The notes under the pieces were generated by a model. The model was not told the DNA's origin and ran no database searches. It was given only the letters and a program-made list of their open reading frames with translations. From Mactra quadrangularis (Eukaryota > Mollusca > Bivalvia > Venerida > Mactridae), in the NCBI GenBank assembly GCA_025267735.1, contig CM046297.1:25756011-25820010 (forward strand): a DNA stretch of 64,000 nt. The letters are read 5' to 3'. How positions within the stretch are numbered: the stretch's first letter is position 1; the number at the start of each line of letters is the position of its first letter. The position numbers were made by a program, and so were the translations under genes. Shown one piece after another: positions 23,069 to 34,175 of this stretch.

Positions 23069-24325
23069 TTTTTTTCGGCGTAGCTGTCTAAGCTGGATTT
23101 TGATCTACATTTCTGTATAATGACGTCTCTGGGATTTCGGAAATCCGCCGTTCTATTGGATGATTTTATAAGCACTGAGAATGACGTACGGGGGAAACAG
23201 AGAAAACCCCCTCTTCGATTGGATGGCCCTGACACGCGCGAAAAAATAAAGGCCACACTATTGTAATGCAGTGTTTTACGAAATTTTGCTTCGTTCGTAG
23301 ATTATTTTTTTTGGGTAGACTTCTATTGCTTTCCAAAGTGGTTTTTTATTTTGTAACAATAAAAAGTTACGTGTCAAACACAATATTTTATGGGTAAAAT
23401 GAATTACGTCTCCAGATGTGAACCGGTTTCTAGTAAAAAGTCTGACATATTACCCAATAATTATTAAATTAGCCTCACTACGTCCAGTTTCCGGGGTTTA
23501 CACTTTGAGAGTCACAGCTCCACATATAGACCAGTTCATTGTTATTGTTATGATGTCTATAAATAGTAACAAGGAGCTGATAAAGACTACAGGTAACCGT
23601 TCGCTGGTTGGCAAGAAATGATAGCGAGTAAATACAATGAAAACACAGTAATTTTAAAATTGCAATTACTAAGTCATTTTTCATCAAACAATTTTGCATT
23701 TTATATCACTAGAAAGGTCTTGAAATTCATATTTTGAATATCTAAAAATTATTTGTCAAAAAGAATTGTTTTTTGTTGGCGAGTGTTTTAATGATCTGCC
23801 CTATGAAACATTTAATATTCATAGCTCGAAGAGTTATGTTTAATCAATTTAATCGTGCGGTTAAAGTGCTACTAGGGTATCAGTATTTTTTGTGAGCCAC
23901 AAAATAAGAAATCTAGATGAATCGGTCTAGTAAACGCAGTTGTACCCCTTGTATATAAGTATATTAAAGGTATGTTGGAAAAATCAAAGGGAGGTAACTT
24001 GGCAATTCCCTGTGGTTATCAGTGTACGGCAATTGCATTGGCTGTCATATTGTTTACGGTAGGCAATCATGTGCCAAGTCTGCGAAACTGGTCTGCAAAT
24101 GTTGTTGATGAAGTGATGATGCGTGGTCACAACTTGTATGAGCAAATACTAACGGAATCTGGCAATCCATCACCACGTCAAAAAATAGGTTTTAACATTA
24201 GTGGTCCTGTGTAAATGGCTCTTCTGTGACCTTTGACCTTTTCCTCAGGTGAGCACCCAGGGCCCTTTGGGCCCTCTTGTTTTTAAATCGACGCCGTTTG
24301 TCTTTTTTAAAGACATTTCTTGTTT
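23069..24325 (-). mobile_element. Insertion of dispersed family X with nested sequence
   Basis: Homologous units run uninterrupted here (10790-10810, 48300-48320), so 23069-24325 is an insertion. Read on the minus strand it starts caagaaatgtctttaaaaaa and ends agcttagacagctacgccga. The insertion at about 54603-55896 has matching ends in the other orientation. A palindrome agggccc-ttt-gggccct (24259-24275) beside cctcttgttttt looks like the end of a second, nested element. Confidence 0.5.
23972..24214 (+). pseudogene. Fragment resembling a QCT-type cysteine peptidase module of mobile elements
   Basis: An 80-codon frame encodes IPCGYQCTAIALAVILFT, then NWSANVVDEVMMRGHNLYEQ. From memory, the spacing 'QCTAIA ... 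W ... VDxxxxRGHxLY' recalls a herpes-tegument-like/OTU-type cysteine peptidase block found in several metazoan transposons, with Cys of QCT as the candidate nucleophile. No matching His/Asp part is present, so it is at best one exon or a decayed piece. It lies inside the insertion 23069-24325, on the opposite strand to that element's assumed direction. Confidence 0.35.
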
Positions 24326-24517
24326 TTATTATGATAATTATTACAGTTATAAAAATAGTTATTATTATTACCACTTGCCAATTTATTTAGTTGAAGTAAA
24401 ATAAAAAAAATGTCTAAAAAGATTTTCGACGCTCAGTTAATTTTGCTCGAAGCAAAAAAAAAAAGAAAAGTTATTTTCGCTATCCAGTCACGCATGGGTA
24501 AGTTAGCATGAATTAAA

Positions 24518-24936
24518 ACGCATTGTATAGATGACTTATGTTCACTTCGAACCAATTACCTTCGATTCTAAGTAGTAAGACGCACTACCTACGGATAAAA
24601 TAAGGCAGGAATTGAGTGAACTTCGGAATAAATAAAAAACATACATGTTAAAAATATGTAAGTAAGCATGGGCGGATCCAGCGGGGGGATCAGGGGGGTT
24701 CGGACCCCTCCCCCAGAATTTGAAAAATGCACATGTTCATTAGTGTATTTCTTGAGTAGTATGAAGCATTTTTTCAAGGTGCTTAACATAGATTTAATGG
24801 TAATGTAGCTTTTATTATCGATATGTTGCCTTTTTTTCTGCAAAATGTCTGTAATGTGGTCGTGGTTTGAGGTTCGGACACCCCCCCTATAAAAGTTCGG
24901 ACCACCCTAGAAAAAAATCTTGGATCCGCCCCTATC
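24518..24936. mobile_element. Unit-edge repeat followed by hAT-like MITE, copy 2 (complete)
   Basis: Bases 24518-24664 repeat 17045-17190. The MITE starts catgggcggatccagcgggg and ends cttggatccgcccct, giving GGGCGGATCCA inverted termini of a type common in hAT elements. It is about 270 bp, with mirrored poly-G and poly-C blocks and no coding capacity. The open frame across it at 24589-24843 also occurs at the 17.1 kb copy and is repeat-derived. Confidence 0.7.
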
Positions 24937-27734
24937 AGTTTTGATATTCTATATAAACTTTCTTCTCAACTCAGTATCATCTTTATACGAGGGGTGATCC
25001 AAAAATTCCTGGACACTGTGTGTATCTCCACAACGTGACGTCCTATCGTGCTGATTTGTTAGAATATCATTAATCAATGCTTTTTTTAATAAATGGACAA
25101 ACTTTTAAAACATCAATTGCATTTTTCATCTATTTATGACGTCATCAAAATATGAAGTATCGAAATCGCGGCGCAACTCATTTTTTATCCTTTATGAATA
25201 TGTTTTTACCTCATTCAAACCCATGTAAAATCTGTTCAAATAAAGAAAATGACAGGAAACGTTACAATAACGTTGTTTAGACATTTATGACGTCATTCTG
25301 TAAGTTTCAGAAGAAATTTGACGTTGCAGGCATTATACTCTCGTGTTTAATAAAAGAAGCTATGAAAACAGCTTCATAAAAAAACGGACGTAACGGAACC
25401 AGCAAAACTGCAGACAGTTATACAATTCTGTGTAAATCTCGGAAAAACACATAGCAAGACAAAAACAATGATAGATAGTGAGACATATAAACCATCAGTG
25501 TGTCGTACACTAGTACATAAGTAGCATCTCCAATTTTCAAATGGATGGGAAGGTGTAGGGAATGGTTCGCAGTCTTAGAAACAGAGTCAAAGAAACTAAG
25601 GAAAATTTGCATGAGATGATTAAGGAAATCATATGGATAATTTTGCGATTCTCAGTTATTCTCTGTTTTTGTATTCATTGTGTCAACAATGAATACTCTG
25701 TTATGAAAAGATCAATAGTAGTATTCCGATCGGAGTCCAATTTTAATCGCCTATACCTAACAGCACCCAAGCCAGAATATTCCGAGACAAAGTAGTTCAT
25801 GATTTGCAACATCATACTGAAACTGGTACTTTATGTATTTCTGCGCGAGAAATTGACCAGACGCTCAATATGACGTCACAAAATATACTTGAAGCGAATA
25901 ACTTGTAACAGAGATAAGACTGCCCATAATACTCTGAGTACACTCGACGGCCTTCGCGGTCTATTTATAGAAAGTCACAGTCTAAACCACTGACGAAGAC
26001 ACTGTGACTGGCACCATAATCAGAGAGGGATCATCAGACCATCACTGATAATGATCCTTTTATATATTGTACATTTATTTATTAAATTATCAAACATGAT
26101 TGGTTAAATTAACGGTTAATAAACATTTTTCAAAGAATTTTAATCCCTCACTTACAGAGATCACAGGCGTAAGCAGCATTTCGTGCTATTAATTGTTTGG
26201 GGACCTTTGATGTTTTGCGTCAATATTTTCTTGTAAAGAAATATAATCTACGTTCGATTAGCCGTCGGAATATGGGACAGAACATGTTTTTGAATCGAAT
26301 AATCTGGATTGGTTATCAATAAATATAATTTCTTGCCAAATGAACAGGTGAATTATAAAGTATACCATAAAAATGAGTTTGTACGTGCTCGGTCGGAACA
26401 TGACGAAATTGTTAAACTCTGACACATATATTGCTTTCAAGAATGCTTTACTAAAGGTGATGTCATACATGGCTAACCGACGATTTCAAGCATTTTTGGA
26501 AATGCTAATACTTGTACTGTATACATTATTTTAAGTGCTGATTCCCGCGTATTGGGTTTGTTTTAAAGATAACTATTTCCGGACTGTAACTGTTCGGGTC
26601 GTGTGCAATTAAACCTGAATTTTACGGCGCATTGGATGCAAGTCCTTAAGTGAAATAAATTTAACAAGGATAAAATCATCAATATACATTTTGTCAATGA
26701 GTATCACAATGGATAAAATACTTGCAATAAAATCCATCCATGACTATATCGGGTTTAAATACTTACAAGTCAGTAAATTTGGAAAATCCTCTGTTTTGAA
26801 GTGGGGTTTTTTTTTTTTGGGGGGGGGGGGGGTTGAAAATCTTGTGCAATAAAATAGTGTGAATTATCATTGGTAAAGTCACACTATTAGTGTAGACTAT
26901 GATACATTAAGTAGCACCCCGACTTGGATACTGGAGTATCAAACCCTTTCAAGAAAATAAAAATTGATGTAGATTTTTTTCTCTGTGAAGGTATAGTTTG
27001 AAGTACTGTGAGAGCTAAGGGATTATAAAATCTGTAAAATCTATTCAATAAAGAATAAAGGCTTATGATGGAAAAGTTTCATTTCACCAATGCGTAATCT
27101 GACAAGATGAAAAAAAAAGAAATATAATTTATTATTAATTAATTCTTAATTATATCTGTAAATTTTAACCTCCATCATTAAACACCATCAGTGCAGGTAA
27201 AATTAATTTCTAAGACATTTATGATAAGCAGAAATGGGGTTTAAATACATTATTTTCTGTTCAGTTATTATATAAATCATAGAATAGCAGCAGGGTGTTT
27301 GTCCAACTTTACTCAAAAATGTGTACTACGTAGCACACATAACAGATAACAATGACATAGTTTTAAATCTCTCCTATATTAGAGGTTTTTTTACACACAG
27401 ACTAATTAAACAATGTGATAGTCATATTGTAACAGTTAATAGCTTTGACTAATTAAACTAAACTTAAACTTTTTCATTTGATTAAACGCCTATTTCTATG
27501 TTACATATTCAATGGCGTTGTACAAAAATGTTATAAAGAAAACAATAATAAATACATGTAAGTAAAAACCCTCCACCATAAAAACATATGTATATACAAT
27601 AACACAAATAAATAAAAAGCCTTTATAATTCATATTTTTGGACATACATCCTTCACAGTTTATGATTCCACCTAAGTTTACATTTTTATCACTAATTTCT
27701 TATTTATTTCTATTTATTTTACATTGAAAATTAG

Positions 27735-27897
27735 TGTCCTGAACAGTATAACATAATGCTACTGTTAACCGGACATGTCCTGAACAGTGTAACATAATGC
27801 CACTGTTAACCAGACAATTCCCCAAAGGTGTCGAAACATCACCTTTAAAGGGCCCTTAATACATCCCCAAAGGTGTCGAAACATCACCTTTAAAGGG
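27735..27897 (-). repeat. Two sets of duplicated hairpins in the LINE 3' UTR
   Basis: Bases 27735-27775 and 27776-27816 are tandem 41-bp units containing aacagt...actgtt. Bases 27820-27852 and 27865-27897 are a second pair, each holding aaaggtg-tcgaaacat-caccttt. All four lie just downstream of the LINE stop codon (28053), in its 3' UTR on the minus strand. Confidence 0.7.
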
Positions 27898-28052
27898 ACA
27901 ATTTATTTAGGTTGTCATTGCAGTCATATGAAACAAGGTATTAAATGACCGAGAGCGAGGCAATCCTCATTCCCATGTCACAATGCACTCACTCAATCAC
28001 TTAGTATGTTTACTGTAATTGTAAGGTGAGGCATTAGCAAGCCATGTCAGTT

Positions 28053-31000
28053 TTAGAATAGATCATAGAAAGTAGAGAAATAATGAGTTTTCAATCGTTT
28101 TTTGAATACATCCAAAGTAGGTGATAATTTGATATCATCTGGTAGCTTATTCCATAGCATGGGACCAACTGTACTGAAGCTTCTGTCACTGAATGTTTTT
28201 TTCTTATTTATTGGTATCAAATAATTGAGGTCTTTGGATTTTGCAGATCTAAGACCAGATCTGCTTTGTACAGGCTTTTGAAGAATTTCAGTCAGGTATG
28301 CAGGTGCAGTTCCAGAAAAACAGTTGTACATGAAAGTACATATTTTAAAGTTGATTCTTGCTTTGACTGGTAACCAGTGCAGTGAGTACAAAGCATCCTT
28401 TGAACTGTCTGATTTTTTTAGCCTTAATACCAGTTTGGCACACATGTTTTGAATTCGCTGCAATTTGTTAAGATCACATTTTGAGATCCCATACAAGATT
28501 AGATTACAGTAATCAATGTGGGACATGACCAAAGATAGGACTAGTGTTTCTGTTGCTTCTTTGTCCAAATATTTTCTAATACTTTTGATACGTAAATAGT
28601 TGAACATATCAGTTCTACTTTTTGTTTTGATGTGATCTTTAAAGCTTAAGTTTTCATCAAGAAAGGCCCCTAAATAGCGAATTGTCTTCACAGATTTTAC
28701 AGTTTCACCAGCAATATTGATTGACTGGGTTAAACATTTTTTCAACTGTGCTCTGCTTCCAAACATTATGAATTCCGTCTTTGAGTTGTTCATTTTTAAT
28801 TTATTTTCATTCATCCACGAATTTATTGTTAGAGCACAATCTTCAAGATCAGAAATGGCATTTGCTTCTTCATTCTGATTATTAGGACAGAATCTTTTAT
28901 TAGCAGTGTGGTCATCAGCAAAACCATGCACTGATATATCAGATGGTATAACATCAAATAAGGTCCCTGCATAAGTTAGATATAGCCACGGACCTAAACA
29001 ACTACCTTGTGGAACACTGCAATCTAATGAACGTACAGACGATGAACTAGTATTGACGTTGACTCGACATGCCCGTGGGCGAAGATATGAATCAATCCAG
29101 CGGAGTGTACTATTCTGTAGTCCATATTGATTATTAAGTACTTCTAGTAAAATATCATGATCAACAGTGTCAAATGCAGCACTCAGATCAATAGCTATTA
29201 ATGCAGTTACCTCTAATTTCTCCATACCACACAGTAGATCATTAACCAATCTAAGGAGGGCTGACTCACATGAGTGAAAACGTCTATATGCAGACTGATT
29301 TTTTGGAAGAAGATTATTTTTATCAACATGAGTATTCAATCTATTTAAGGCAGCCTTTTCTATTACCTTAGATAAGAAGGACAAATTGCTAACTGGTCTA
29401 TAATTAGCATATTCCAGATCCAGACCCACCTTCTTAAGAAGAGGCTTAACAATTGCCTCTTTCCACTTAGAAGGGAATACACCATGTTTCAATGATATAT
29501 TTATTAAATGAGTAATTAGAGGTAATAATTCTTTTAGATAACATTCTAGCACTTTTGTTGGCAATATGTCTAACTCAGACGATTTGGTATTCAAGTCACT
29601 TATAAGATCTCTGACCTCTTCCATTGTAAAATTATCAAAGTGATCAAGACTAGGTACATCCTTTTGTTGCGGTGAATAAGTTGGAAATTGAGACAAGGAT
29701 TCCCTAATTTTTGAAATTTTATTTAAGAAATAATCAGCAAAATTTTCAGCTATGGAGTGATCAGAATCGCCTTTCGGCATTGGATTCTCAGATCTTACTC
29801 CAGTCATTTCGGCAACAAATTTATACAATTGTTTTGTATCACCTTTAGCATCAAGAACTTTTTGACTTAGTGATTTGACCTTTTCTTCATTTAATTCATT
29901 ATGATAACGGTTGCGCATAACCTTGAAAGCTTCTAATTGTTCAGGCTTTCCATATTTTCTCCATAATCTTTCTTGTTTTCTCATTGAACTTTTAAGTAAG
30001 ACAAGATTATCAGTAAACCATGGTTTTGGAGTTCTTTGAATTTTAATTTTTTCTACTAAAGGAGCATGTTTGTCAAGAGTAGTTTGAAGCTTTGACTCCA
30101 AAATATTTACATAAGAGTCAACATCTTCACACTCAATAGTAATGTCTTTCAAATCAGAAGCAAAATTTTCATGGTTGATTTTTTTAAGATTGCGGAATTT
30201 TACAGATTTGCTCACAATATTTTCTTTTTCAACATTTATTAGTACCTTAACTACACAATGATCTGATAAAAAAGGTCCCTGATCACATTTCTTAACATGG
30301 ATACCATTTACTGCTTCAGTAAGTACAAGATCTAACATGTTACCACCAATATGTGTTTTAAAATTTACATGCTGTTCCAAACCAAAGGAATGGATACAAT
30401 TAAGAAATTCAGACACAGCCGTGGATCTATCTTCAAGATGTAAATTGAAGTCGCCCATAATTAACAGGTTAGAGTAGTTAGGAATTAAATCTTCAATAAA
30501 TTGATTGAAGTCTTCTACAAACTGAGAAACAGTGGCTAGTGCTGGGGGTCTGTAAATTCCAATACAATGAAGGGCAATATTCTTGAAAATTAATTTCCAT
30601 ATACCATATTCAAAGCTCCTTGTACTCCCGCTCTTAATTTTATTAATATCAATTGTAATGCGACTGGCTATAGCTATCCCCCCTCCGACTTTATTTTGTC
30701 TATTGGATACTGTTAATCTGTACCCATTTTGGTTTAAATCAGAGGTATCGATTAAATGTTTTTTATCATCTGAAAACCAAGTTTCTGTTAGTAAGGCAAA
30801 ATCTATTCTTTCTTCCCTCAAATATTGACCTATTACAAAATCTTTATTTACAGCGGATCTACAGTTTAAAGTCAAGCAATTCACATTTTCACTAATCTGA
30901 CTTACAGTGTTACATATTTTAGGGTATATTAAATTGTTTTTATTAATGCCCTTAGGGGTTTTAACTGTACTTTTCACAACACATCTATTTTTTCTTTGTG

Positions 31001-31277
31001 ACCGGTAAGGAGCTATTTTGAGTGAATTAATAACACTTAGAGTAGCGGTATCAACTTTGTATAAACAAGGATAGTTGTAAACATTTAAGCCTAAATCCAA
31101 TAATTGGTCACGGTCATATTTCAATGAACAACATGAATTTGGTAAAAGGTGTGATTTTTGATGATAAAAATTATCAAAATTTTGAATATTGTTTTTAAGA
31201 ATAACTAAACCCATGATTGAAAAAATAAAAATATAATTAAAGATGCACTTAGCTGAAGTGTTCATGAACATGCACAT
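28053..31277 (-). CDS. Intact LINE ORF2: endonuclease plus reverse transcriptase (CR1/L2-like)
   Basis: A 1074-codon uninterrupted frame. Residues about 130-345 form an APE-like endonuclease: LNCRS (136-140), LTETW (163-167, catalytic Glu), GDFN (275-278), DLVL (316-319), SDHC (338-341). The reverse transcriptase follows at about 560-880: NYRPVSNLSFLSKVIE, IAIDLSAAFDTVDHDIL with its Asp, SVPQGSCLGPWLYL, and GFADDHT (785-791) with the catalytic Asp pair, then MNNSKTEFIMFG and YLGAFLDENL. The C-terminal LQRIQNMCAKLV, SLHWLPVKARINFKI and GPMLWNKLPDDIK blocks are typical of the jockey/CR1/L2 group. The first about 110 residues have no match I recognise, and the true start may be further in. The protein nicks target DNA and copies its RNA into it. 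No ORF1 was seen upstream. Absence of stops over 3.2 kb, against the decayed LINEs nearby, implies recent insertion. Confidence 0.88.
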   Translation of the reverse strand: MCMFMNTSAKCIFNYIFIFSIMGLVILKNNIQNFDNFYHQKSHLLPNSCCSLKYDRDQLLDLGLNVYNYPCLYKVDTATLSVINSLKIAPYRSQRKNRCVVKSTVKTPKGINKNNLIYPKICNTVSQISENVNCLTLNCRSAVNKDFVIGQYLREERIDFALLTETWFSDDKKHLIDTSDLNQNGYRLTVSNRQNKVGGGIAIASRITIDINKIKSGSTRSFEYGIWKLIFKNIALHCIGIYRPPALATVSQFVEDFNQFIEDLIPNYSNLLIMGDFNLHLEDRSTAVSEFLNCIHSFGLEQHVNFKTHIGGNMLDLVLTEAVNGIHVKKCDQGPFLSDHCVVKVLINVEKENIVSKSVKFRNLKKINHENFASDLKDITIECEDVDSYVNILESKLQTTLDKHAPLVEKIKIQRTPKPWFTDNLVLLKSSMRKQERLWRKYGKPEQLEAFKVMRNRYHNELNEEKVKSLSQKVLDAKGDTKQLYKFVAEMTGVRSENPMPKGDSDHSIAENFADYFLNKISKIRESLSQFPTYSPQQKDVPSLDHFDNFTMEEVRDLISDLNTKSSELDILPTKVLECYLKELLPLITHLINISLKHGVFPSKWKEAIVKPLLKKVGLDLEYANYRPVSNLSFLSKVIEKAALNRLNTHVDKNNLLPKNQSAYRRFHSCESALLRLVNDLLCGMEKLEVTALIAIDLSAAFDTVDHDILLEVLNNQYGLQNSTLRWIDSYLRPRACRVNVNTSSSSVRSLDCSVPQGSCLGPWLYLTYAGTLFDVIPSDISVHGFADDHTANKRFCPNNQNEEANAISDLEDCALTINSWMNENKLKMNNSKTEFIMFGSRAQLKKCLTQSINIAGETVKSVKTIRYLGAFLDENLSFKDHIKTKSRTDMFNYLRIKSIRKYLDKEATETLVLSLVMSHIDYCNLILYGISKCDLNKLQRIQNMCAKLVLRLKKSDSSKDALYSLHWLPVKARINFKICTFMYNCFSGTAPAYLTEILQKPVQSRSGLRSAKSKDLNYLIPINKKKTFSDRSFSTVGPMLWNKLPDDIKLSPTLDVFKKRLKTHYFSTFYDLF

Positions 31278-31489
31278 CCAAAAATATTCACAAAACTCTG
31301 TTGTTAACTTGAATAAATATCCGAAAACATCAGAGCAAATAAAGTGTGTATGGTCTCAGACGACCTTCACCTTATAGATACTTATTACAACAGTAATCAT
31401 AGTAATACGTAAATTCAATCGTTCAATATTGTAAATGACTCAAGCAGATTTTTATTGTGAAGAGAGTATGAAAAAAAAACATGTAATCG

Positions 31490-31705
31490 ACACCATTAAT
31501 AATTTCTACGGCCATTCTGCCTCCTTCCCCTGATTTTAAATCATGTAGGGCAGTCATCAGTCACTGATGAAGTATGCACCTAGTAGTTTGTTAACAGCTA
31601 AATCCAGAGATAAAGCCTCTCCAGGAACAGTGAGTAGGTGGACTGACCGCTGTGATATAACCTATATAAGGTGTTGCTACAGCGTAAAACCCAACAAAAA
31701 TTGAA
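31490..31705 (+). repeat. SINE with cgtaaaaccc tail, family C
   Basis: Contains aagtatgcacctagtagttt, gttaacagctaaatccaga, accgctgtgatataaccta and finally gttgctacagcgtaaaaccc followed by aacaaaa. A diverged relative lies at about 1434-1580 (gtatgcataactggctaaca, then gctaaatc). It sits inside the mariner-type element. Confidence 0.5.
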
Positions 31706-32124
31706 TAAATCTAAACACAATGAATACCCCAGTACTTTCAGTGCTTTGATTATTGTTTGGAACTGTTAGTCGAATTGTAACAGATGAGCTAGAAATGCAT
31801 CGTACATGTCAAAGGGGGAATGCTTTGAAGATATATAAGGCAAAACAGTAATTAAGTTTACTTCTTTTGACAACATGACGTCGTTTGAGACGCCATGAGC
31901 TGCGCCGCATTTCATCACGTCCATGTATATAAAATAATTCAGAATCATTAATTATGATCGAATCTCTACAATATTTTGGAAATTTGTTGACAAATGCTCG
32001 CTTAAAAAGATACTAGAAGTTCATGTGACTGGCTTTATTACCTTTTGTTTCATGCAAGGTGTCCACGAATTTCTGGATCACCCCTCGTATTTCTTGCAAT
32101 ATTAATACTTTTTAGCGTTTGTTA

Positions 32125-32731
32125 TGGTGGACACACGGGTTCTCGCACCTCTAAGGACTCAATGAACCATTTCTAATTAATGCAACAATACTTTCAGAAA
32201 AATACATTAAAAACGAACCTTTTAATCTATATTCCATTTGTTTATCATATACTTGCTGATATTTTATATTTAAAACAAATCCAAATTCTTCCAAAAAAAC
32301 ACGACCATTTTCTGAAAACTGTCATGGCGGCTAAAAATAGATGACCTAATTTCGCACTTCTACCGTATTTGGCTCTTTGTGACGTCATAATTAGCTGCCA
32401 CATGACTGTCACGTGACTTTATGAGCAAGGGCTACCGGCCATGTGCTTTTTTTATTATAACATACTTTTAAACAATATTTAATGGATTGTACTGATAGAG
32501 CAGAAAAAGGTAATAAGGATTTACTGAAAAATATTCATTATCACAAAATTTTCATTCTAAAAACCTGTTTCTTGCGCATTATTCTCGTTTGACAGTTGTA
32601 GTTGCGTTGATTGTTTACTTGACATTGTGCACACGTATTGATGACGTCATACGCAATAAAATAGCAAAGTAAACAACTTTTTTATGAAAGGACCGAAATC
32701 AGGTGAGAAACGAGATCAGGTGTTTGTACGA
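32125..32731. mobile_element. 607-bp MITE inserted at TA
   Basis: The uninterrupted homologue at about 17480 reads agcgtttgttaataataatt. Here 607 bp interrupts the TA, which is duplicated at 32123-32124 and 32732-32733. The ends are imperfect inverted repeats: left ggacacacgggttctcg, right (reverse complement) acaaacacctgatctcg. It is non-coding, and the interior contains atggcggctaaaaatagatg and several ttgacgtcat-like words. It lies only 37 bp right of the 7.1-kb composite. Confidence 0.75.
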
Positions 32732-33099
32732 TAATAATAATTGATAAATCTAATTTTGCTTGCATTTAGACCGGCATTGTTCGTGAAACCGCTAAGCCAA
32801 GATAACATTCATTGTGTACATTTCGTACGGATCAAGTAGTGAGATATGAGTTTTAACTTTAAAAGATAGAATGATCAAAGCGACATTTCATATTTATTTT
32901 CAATGATTCAAGGTCTTTATTTTTTTCTTTATTTGCCAATACTTTTCATTTAAGTTGACCAATTGAATTTCTTAAACATACTTTTATTACCAGTACTCTC
33001 TCAACCTTTCACACGGACTAAACAATTCTTTCTCAACGAAGAAAGGTCGATATTTAAGTATCGAACTTCCATTGAAGGTAAAAATCGGCATCATCAACG

Positions 33100-33355
33100 T
33101 TTTTATCGTAATCGTCACCATCATCGTCATCATCATCAACGTTTTCATCCTTATCATCATCATCAACATCACCATCATCATCATCACCATCACAATCATC
33201 ATCATCATCACCAGCATCACCATCATCACCATCATCATCATCATCATCACCATCACAATCATCATCATCATCACCATCACAATCATCATCATCACCATCA
33301 TCACCATCACCTTCACCATCACCATCATCACCATCATCATCATTATTATTATTAT
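33100..33355. repeat. Expanded CAT/CAC trinucleotide microsatellite
   Basis: About 250 bp of (cat)n/(cac)n with short interruptions, ending in (tat)n. The homologous site in the other units is far shorter (about 90 bp at 17855, about 35 bp at 44588). Frames through it give poly-His, poly-Asp, poly-Met or poly-Ile and are not genes. Confidence 0.85.
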
Positions 33356-33524
33356 TGCACACAATTTATTCACACATTAGATACATGTCTCAGAGGTCAT
33401 TTGTACACTTTATTAACATTAAGATGATTAAGTTCTAACGAAACAAATACATGTAACTAAGATAAAATATGGTATACGTCGCTTACCAACTATTTACCTC
33501 TTAAATTATGAATACATAGTAGAA

Positions 33525-33755
33525 CTCGGGTCGGTCGTGCAGTTAATAGCCAGTGTCCCGAAATGCGTACGGGTCCGAATCCCTCCCGGAGAGGTTATAT
33601 CCTTCCATGAAAACTTTGACAATTATGTCAGTTTTCTTCTATAAATGAGGTATGTGGAGAGATTTCCGGCCTTGTGGAAGGGTAGTTGAGTAATGTTTAT
33701 AAACAAGGGTTAAGGTTTAGAAAATTAACTGAGGTGCGCTGGACGCCGTAAAATA
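33525..33755 (+). repeat. SINE family B, copy 2
   Basis: Contains cgggtcggtcgtgcagttaa, the B-box-like gtccgaatccctcccgg and the tail gaggtgcgctggacgccgta, parallel to 18105-18330. Confidence 0.55.
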
Positions 33756-34175
33756 ACCTAAATAACAATTTTATGTTGCTGTATATGCTAATATGGCTAT
33801 TATATTTAAAAAGAAAACATTGCTTAGTGCTTACTTGTATACATGAAGCAGTTATTCAATCATAAGATTCAAACACTTATCATTCGAGTAAATTTAATTA
33901 TTGTGTTGTTTAAAAAATGACATATGCGTAAGCTAGAGGACTTAAAGAACATTTCACATCAGATTTTGAACTAAATAACCGTTAAAACAACGGATGGCTT
34001 AGCTAGCTATGTGCAACTAACATCTTACTGACGTCTTTTGATTCGTAGTTCAATAAAGTCTCTGTCAATTGAGCGAACCCGGCAGATGTGAATGAACTAC
34101 AGATTGAAAAAATGATAAAATTTTAAATTTGTAAAACATAAAAAATAGTAATATCTTTATCAAAAATGTACTCAC

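Larger units (their letters stand above)
24988..32087. mobile_element. 7.1-kb mariner/Tc1-type composite element, TA-flanked, with nested LINE and SINE
   Basis: The left end is cgaggggtgatccaaaaatt, then cctggacac. The reverse complement of the right end is cgaggggtgatccagaaatt, then cgtggacac, so 27 of 29 positions match. TA lies immediately outside on both sides (24986-24987, 32088-32089). The empty site is readable in copies at 9366-9380 and 44186-44200: filled 'cagtatcatctttaTA...TAtttcttgcaatatt' against empty 'cagtattatcttaaTAtttcttgaaatatt'. No mariner transposase was recognised between the ends, so it is non-autonomous or has lost its gene. Inside lie a full-length-looking LINE ORF (28053-31277), a SINE near 31500-31700 and about 2.7 kb of unassigned DNA at 25020-27700. 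Confidence 0.85.

Noticed and set aside
24259..24275. Rho-independent-type terminator (GC hairpin then T-run)
   Set aside because: The context is eukaryotic repeat DNA. The hairpin is better read as a transposon terminus.
25418..25795. Possible mariner transposase remnant inside the 7.1-kb element
   Set aside because: Neither strand showed a helix-turn-helix or DD(34)D-type block. The open frames are short and featureless.
32963..33427. 154-codon His-rich reading frame
   Set aside because: It is the CAT/CAC microsatellite read in one frame. The other frames give poly-Ile, poly-Asp and poly-Met, and homologous sites have different lengths and phases.
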